Below are positions 6,825-9,803 of a DNA stretch of 9,803 bases, one piece after another. Position numbers and translations under genes: made by a program. How positions within the stretch are numbered: the stretch's first letter is position 1; the number at the start of each line of letters is the position of its first letter. Below the pieces are notes generated by a model. That model had not been told where the DNA came from. It saw only the letters and a program-made list of their open reading frames with translations, and did no database searches. The DNA comes from Beijerinckiaceae bacterium (GTDB lineage: Bacteria > Pseudomonadota > Alphaproteobacteria > Rhizobiales > Beijerinckiaceae): contig JAKONB010000189.1 in the NCBI GenBank assembly GCA_022702195.1, forward strand, positions 1 to 9,803, written 5' to 3'.

Positions 6825-7485
6825 AGCCGAGGGCCATGAGGATCGCGGCGCCGCTCATGACCGTCTCACGGGGCCACACGTTCCAATCCGCCCGCCAGGC
6901 GATGGCCTCGGCGAGGCGGCGCTTGTAGACGTGGCGCGGCACTTCCTCGGCTCCGAACTGAAGAAGATGGTCGGTGACGAACTGGGTGTCGGCGAGCCGG
7001 TAGCCCCCGGCGCGCAGCCGCGCCACGAGATGGACCAGAGCCACCTTCGAGGCATCCCGGACCGTGTGGAACATGCTCTCGCCGAAGAAGGCCGCCCCGA
7101 GCGAGACGCCATAGAGACCGCCCACGAGCTGCCCCTCGGCATAGACTTCCACCGTATGGGCATGGCCCCGATCGAACAGCGCCCCGTACAGGTCGCGGAT
7201 GCGGGTGTTGATCCAGGTGCGCTCGGCATCCCGGCGCGGCGCGGCGCAGCCGGCGATGACGGCATCGAAATCGCCATCCACCCGAACTTCGAACACATCC
7301 GAACGGACCGTGCGGGCGAGGCGCTTGGAGACATGGAAGGCATCGAGCGGGAGCACGCCCCTGGCCCGCGGCTCGACCCAGTAGATGGCCGGGTCATCCG
7401 CATCCTCCGCCATGGGAAAGATGCCGGCCGCATAGGCCTTGAGCAGGATCTCTGGCGTGATGTCTACGCGGTCGCCGTCGTGCAT
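6823..7485 (-). CDS. aat: Leucyl/phenylalanyl-tRNA-protein transferase
   Basis: Cytosolic enzyme that transfers Leu or Phe from charged tRNA to proteins with N-terminal Arg or Lys, making them substrates of the ClpS/ClpAP N-end rule pathway. The protein has 220 residues. In order: KAYAAGIFPM (16-25), IYWVEPRARGVLPLD (34-48), FHVSKRL (50-56), RTWINTRI (89-96), GHAHTVEVY (107-115), LVGGLYGVSLGAAFFGESMF (120-139), ASKVAL (145-150) and DTQFVTDHLLQFGAEEVPR (166-184), all family signatures. The frame is open 40 codons further upstream, but that part crosses an intrinsic terminator (7554-7581). The ATG at 7485 is therefore the start, although no clear ribosome binding site precedes it. aat commonly follows accC in alphaproteobacteria; here two small genes and a terminator intervene, so it probably has its own promoter within 7486-7553. 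Confidence 0.95.
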   Translation of the reverse strand: MHDGDRVDITPEILLKAYAAGIFPMAEDADDPAIYWVEPRARGVLPLDAFHVSKRLARTVRSDVFEVRVDGDFDAVIAGCAAPRRDAERTWINTRIRDLYGALFDRGHAHTVEVYAEGQLVGGLYGVSLGAAFFGESMFHTVRDASKVALVHLVARLRAGGYRLADTQFVTDHLLQFGAEEVPRHVYKRRLAEAIAWRADWNVWPRETVMSGAAILMALG

Positions 7486-7553
7486 GACGCGATTGTGGCG
7501 CTGCGCCCTTGGGAACGCCAGAGGATCATCGGGAGGGATCGGCGCTTCCAACG

Positions 7554-7581
7554 AAAAACGGTGGGGCATGGCGCCCCACCG
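7554..7581 (-). terminator. Intrinsic terminator of the 110-residue exported-protein gene
   Basis: On the minus strand CGGTGGGGC and GCCCCACCG form a perfect 9-bp GC-rich stem with a 5-nt loop, followed directly by TTTTT (7558-7554). It lies about 58 nt after the stop of the small gene at 7639 and 68 nt before the aat start. It should separate the two transcripts, and it rules out the longer aat reading. Confidence 0.85.
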
Positions 7582-7638
7582 CATGAGTCCCTCGCGGAGG
7601 ATCAAACCGTATCCGGCCGATCTCTTTGGGATGGGATA

Positions 7639-7971
7639 TCAGTAGTTCGGGCCACCGGCCGTGGTGCCGAGATTGGGGACGATCCGGTTGTTCTGCTCGG
7701 CATTGCCGCCCTTGGCGGAATCCTCGAAGACCGCCTGCCGGTTGGAAGTGTAGGGCGCCTCCTTCACCGAACCGGTGACGTCCATGTCGACGTAGCCATC
7801 CGCATTGCGATAGGCGCCATAGACCGAGGGATTGTCGATCGGGCCGCGGGTGGTGCCGCCGGCCTGCGGGAAGGCCCGCTCGGGCTGGCCGACATTGCCG
7901 GACGGCGATTGGGCGAGGGCGGACGTGGCGGTGAGCGTGGCGACGATGAGGGCGAGGGAAACGATACGCAT
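7639..7971 (-). CDS. Small exported protein of unknown function (paralogue 2)
   Basis: A 110-residue protein that I do not recognise as a named family. Residues 1-20 form a Sec signal peptide with a basic start, a hydrophobic core and SALA before Q21, a good signal peptidase I site. The mature part is hydrophilic, Gly/Asn/Pro-rich and probably disordered. It starts with QSPSGNVGQPERAFPQ (21-36), then AGGTTRGPIDNPS (37-49). A middle with several Tyr and Asp follows (about 50-84), and the end is SAKGGNA (85-91) and TAGGPNY (104-110). Both ends match the neighbouring gene at 8392-8703 almost residue for residue, while the middles do not align. There are no cysteines. The gene is followed by a strong terminator and preceded by a long leader region, so it is probably its own transcript. 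The start is set by the signal peptide; the ribosome binding site is weak (GAAAG). Confidence 0.85.
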   Translation of the reverse strand: MRIVSLALIVATLTATSALAQSPSGNVGQPERAFPQAGGTTRGPIDNPSVYGAYRNADGYVDMDVTGSVKEAPYTSNRQAVFEDSAKGGNAEQNNRIVPNLGTTAGGPNY

Positions 7972-8276
7972 CTTTTTCTTTCAGGAAGTCTCAAGGCATT
8001 CCGGTCTCTCGAACGCGCGACCCGCGATGGTGCGCTGCTCCAGCCGGTGTGGCATGAGAAGTCTTGTTTGCCGTCTTAGTTCCCTCGATTGTGTCGCCCA
8101 CCATCAATAGCGAAGAAGATCGGACAAACGGCGCGCTGAGCTTTCATAATGGTAGATGAGATCCGCAAGTGACGATCACGTGCATGTGACGAAGTTCGCG
8201 ACCGAGGATCCGTCGAGCGTGCGTCCACGCACGTCTCTCGACGACCCGACCGAACCTTCGCGGCCCGGACGCAGAA
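7972..8276. other. Intergenic region upstream of the 110-residue gene
   Basis: About 300 nt without a supportable gene on either strand. The part from about 8000 to 8160 is visibly less GC-rich than the neighbours, as expected for a promoter or long leader of the minus-strand gene that starts at 7971. I could not assign a convincing -35/-10 pair. Plus-strand frames crossing it are shadows of the small genes. Confidence 0.45.
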
Positions 8277-8303
8277 AGGGCCAGTCTCGGAGAGACCGGC
8301 CCT
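8277..8303 (-). terminator. Hairpin, possible terminator of the 103-residue gene
   Basis: AGGGCC (8277-8282) pairs with GGCCCT (8298-8303) and GTCTC (8284-8288) with GAGAC (8292-8296), with one mismatch between the two parts and a 3-nt loop. On the minus strand it is followed by TTCTG, a poor T-run. It lies downstream of the REP-like palindrome after the small gene, so a terminator role is plausible but not certain. Confidence 0.55.
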
Positions 8304-8328
8304 GCACAGATCGATGGCAGATGCGGTT

Positions 8329-8380
8329 AGAGCATCGTCTTTTTCCGAAAGCCGGAGGCCACCTTTCGGGACGATGCTCT
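8329..8380. repeat. REP-like dispersed palindrome
   Basis: AGAGCATCGTC (8329-8339) and GACGATGCTCT (8370-8380) form a perfect 11-bp outer stem. Inside, CCGAAAG (8345-8351) pairs with CTTTCGG (8363-8369), with a TTTTT bulge on one side and a CCGGAGGCCAC loop. The layout (GAGCAT arms, a CCGAAA/TTTCGG inner stem and an asymmetric T or A run) resembles the palindromic elements scattered through intergenic regions of Rhizobiales, recognised from memory. Only one copy is in this window. It ends 12 nt after the stop of the small gene, so it could also shape that gene's mRNA 3' end. Confidence 0.7.
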
Positions 8381-8391
8381 CGCGTGACAGG

Positions 8392-8703
8392 TCAGCGGGC
8401 CGGGCCGCCCGCGGTGCCGCCGGTATTGGCCACGCCCTTGTTGGTCTCGTCGGCGTTGCCACCCTTGGCCGATTCGGCCGCACCGGCGCCGGGGGACATG
8501 CCCCGCTCGCCGACCGGAGCGGTGGCCGTGCCGGACGCCGCTCCCGCGCCGCGCGTCGACGGATTGTCGATCGGACCGCCGGTGGTGCCGCCGGCCTGCG
8601 GCACGGCCCGCTCCGGCTGGCTGACATTGCCCGATGGCGACTGGGCGAGGGCGGGAGCGGCGAACAGGAGGGCTCCGGCCCAGACGAGCGTGGTGATGCG
8701 CAT
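8392..8703 (-). CDS. Small exported protein of unknown function (paralogue 1)
   Basis: A 103-residue protein, paralogous to the one at 7639-7971. Signal peptide 1-20 (MRITTLVWAG, then a hydrophobic stretch to PALA), with cleavage expected before Q21. The mature start QSPSGNVSQPERAVPQ continues into AGGTTGGPIDNPS (37-49) and differs from its neighbour at three of 29 positions. The centre (about 50-76) is Ala/Gly/Ser/Thr-rich without Tyr. The end again has SAKGGNA and TAGGP. No cysteine, no membrane segment and no catalytic motif are visible. The ATG at 8703 is used because its N-terminus lines up with the paralogue and AAGGA lies 10 nt upstream; a TTG three codons earlier is too close to that site. 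It lies 183 nt after accC, and a REP-like palindrome and a hairpin follow it. The function is unknown; secretion to the periplasm is the only supported statement. Confidence 0.85.
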   Translation of the reverse strand: MRITTLVWAGALLFAAPALAQSPSGNVSQPERAVPQAGGTTGGPIDNPSTRGAGAASGTATAPVGERGMSPGAGAAESAKGGNADETNKGVANTGGTAGGPAR

Positions 8704-8886
8704 GGTCAGCAAGTCCTTGGTCAGGTCGTGGACACGTCGCGGACCCGCCCCGCGAGGATCGGGGCCGCCCTACGATGTCGCCCTGAGAACGGTTGCCGCC
8801 CCGGCCCGTTCCGCCCGGCGCCGAAGAAAGGCTTTTATCCCCAGAGAACGCCTGCGACGCGGGCATCCCCCGGGGAGAGGCGGCGC

Positions 8887-9803
8887 TCAGCCGCCCGCCT
8901 TCTCGTCCAGGCCGCCATCGGCCAGGAAATGCTCCAGCCAATGGATGTCGTAGGCGCCGTTCTGAACGTCGGCATTGCGCACCAGGGTACGGAACAAGGG
9001 CAGCGTGGTATCGACCCCGTCGACCACGAACTCGTCGAGCGCCCGGCGCAGCCGCATCAGGCACTCGTTGCGGGTGCGGCCATGCACAATGAGCTTGCCG
9101 ATCAGCGAATCGTAGTGCGGCGGGATGCGGTAACCCTGGAAGACGGCGGAATCGACCCGCACGCCGAGGCCGCCCGGCGGATGGAAATAGGTGATCAGGC
9201 CGGGGGAGGGCCGGAAGGTCGCCGGATGCTCGGCGTTGATCCGGCACTCGATGGCATGGCCCTCGACCTTGATGTCCTCCTGCGTCACCGAGAGCGGCAG
9301 GCCGGCCGCGACGCGGATCTGCTCGTTGACGAGATCGATCCCGGTGATCATCTCGGTCACCGGATGTTCCACCTGGATGCGGGTGTTCATCTCGATGAAG
9401 TAGAACTGGCCGTCCTCGTAGAGGAATTCCACGGTTCCGGCGCCGAGATAGTTCAGCTCCTGCATCGCGCGGGCGCAGATGCCGCCGATCTCGGCACGCA
9501 TCGCCGCATTGAGGGCGGGCGAGCCGCCTTCTTCCCACACCTTCTGGTGCCGGCGCTGGAGAGAGCAGTCACGCTCGGCGAGATGCACGGCCTTGCCCTT
9601 GCCGTCGCCCAGCACCTGAACCTCGATGTGACGGGGCTTCTCCAAGTACTTCTCGAGATAGACCGCGTCGTCGCCGAACGCCGCCTTGGCCTCCGTGCGC
9701 GCCATGCCGAGGGCCTGTTCGAGGTCGGCTTCCGAGCGGGCGACCTTCATGCCGCGGCCGCCTCCGCCGGAGGCCGCCTTGACCAGGACCGGGTAGCCGA
9801 TCT
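8887..9803 (-). CDS. accC: Biotin carboxylase subunit of acetyl-CoA carboxylase, N-terminus beyond the right edge
   Basis: ATP-grasp enzyme that carboxylates biotin on AccB, the first half-reaction of malonyl-CoA synthesis for fatty acids. About 304 residues are visible, roughly the last two thirds of the usual 450 or so; the N-terminal subdomain is outside the window. The visible part begins at the ATP-binding lysine and glycine loop (GYPVLVKAASGGGGRGMKV). Next come YLEKYLEKPRHIEVQVLGD, ERDCSLQRRHQKV, and the metal-binding and catalytic FIEMNTRIQVEHPVTEMITG with its Glu, Asn and Arg. GHAIECRINAE and PPHYDSLIGKLIVHG follow. The protein ends soon after the biotin carboxylase C-terminal domain with no biotinyl domain, so it is the stand-alone AccC and not a fused propionyl-CoA or pyruvate carboxylase. 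One local change is EEGGSPAL where EEAP or EEGP is more usual. accB is expected just beyond the right edge. Confidence 0.96.
   Translation of the reverse strand, partial: IGYPVLVKAASGGGGRGMKVARSEADLEQALGMARTEAKAAFGDDAVYLEKYLEKPRHIEVQVLGDGKGKAVHLAERDCSLQRRHQKVWEEGGSPALNAAMRAEIGGICARAMQELNYLGAGTVEFLYEDGQFYFIEMNTRIQVEHPVTEMITGIDLVNEQIRVAAGLPLSVTQEDIKVEGHAIECRINAEHPATFRPSPGLITYFHPPGGLGVRVDSAVFQGYRIPPHYDSLIGKLIVHGRTRNECLMRLRRALDEFVVDGVDTTLPLFRTLVRNADVQNGAYDIHWLEHFLADGGLDEKAGG

Noticed and set aside
8879..8895. Short hairpin over the accC stop codon (GGCGGC, 5-nt loop, GCCGCC) as a terminator
   Set aside because: A 6-bp stem with no T-run behind it on the minus strand; in sequence this GC-rich such a stem is expected by chance.
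8156..8953. Plus-strand frame of 265 codons across the small exported-protein gene
   Set aside because: Low-complexity Arg/Pro/Ala-rich shadow that crosses the REP-like palindrome and the intergenic regions; no signal or domain.
1..9803. CRISPR array, tRNA or rRNA genes, insertion sequence or toxin-antitoxin pair
   Set aside because: Looked for regularly spaced repeats, conserved RNA signatures, transposase motifs and small overlapping gene pairs; none was seen. The only repeats are the REP-like palindrome and the duplicated segment in the small genes.

Overview
The window comes from a GC-rich alphaproteobacterium, most likely of the Methylobacteriaceae (Methylobacterium/Methylorubrum). Three things point there: high GC with strong GC3 codon use, an Aat protein of the alphaproteobacterial type next to accC, and a dispersed palindrome at 8329-8380 that resembles the REP-like elements of Rhizobiales. 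The genus is inferred from pattern memory, not from a search.

Left half (1-5029, minus strand): an operon for a heme-copper quinol oxidase, transcribed right to left as cyoA, cyoB, cyoC, cyoD, then a SURF1-family assembly gene that runs off the left edge. cyoB/cyoC are 4 nt apart, cyoC/cyoD overlap by ATGA, and SURF1 follows after 50 nt. cyoA and cyoB are separated by about 145 nt holding two hairpins. All heme, CuB and quinol-site residues are visible in CyoB, and CyoA lacks the CuA ligands, so the enzyme is a quinol oxidase, not a cytochrome c oxidase. No cyoE (heme O synthase) is in the window. SURF1 as the fifth gene raises the possibility of a heme a (ba3-type) enzyme.

Middle (5030-6822): a divergent intergenic region with a good sigma70-type promoter on the plus strand, then one MFS transporter gene of the metabolite:H+ symporter type (plus strand, 5359-6693). 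After it comes a convergent gap containing inverted repeats.

Right half (6823-9803, minus strand): reading in the direction of transcription, the 3' two thirds of accC (biotin carboxylase), two small paralogous genes for exported proteins of unknown function, and aat (leucyl/phenylalanyl-tRNA-protein transferase). accC and aat are commonly close neighbours in alphaproteobacteria, so the two small genes look like an insertion into that pair. A clear intrinsic terminator (7554-7581) lies between the second small gene and aat and fixes the aat start. A REP-like palindrome and another hairpin lie after the first small gene.

Most of the window is ordinary housekeeping and respiratory content. The least explained part is the tandem pair of small exported proteins, which have nearly identical ends and unrelated middles.
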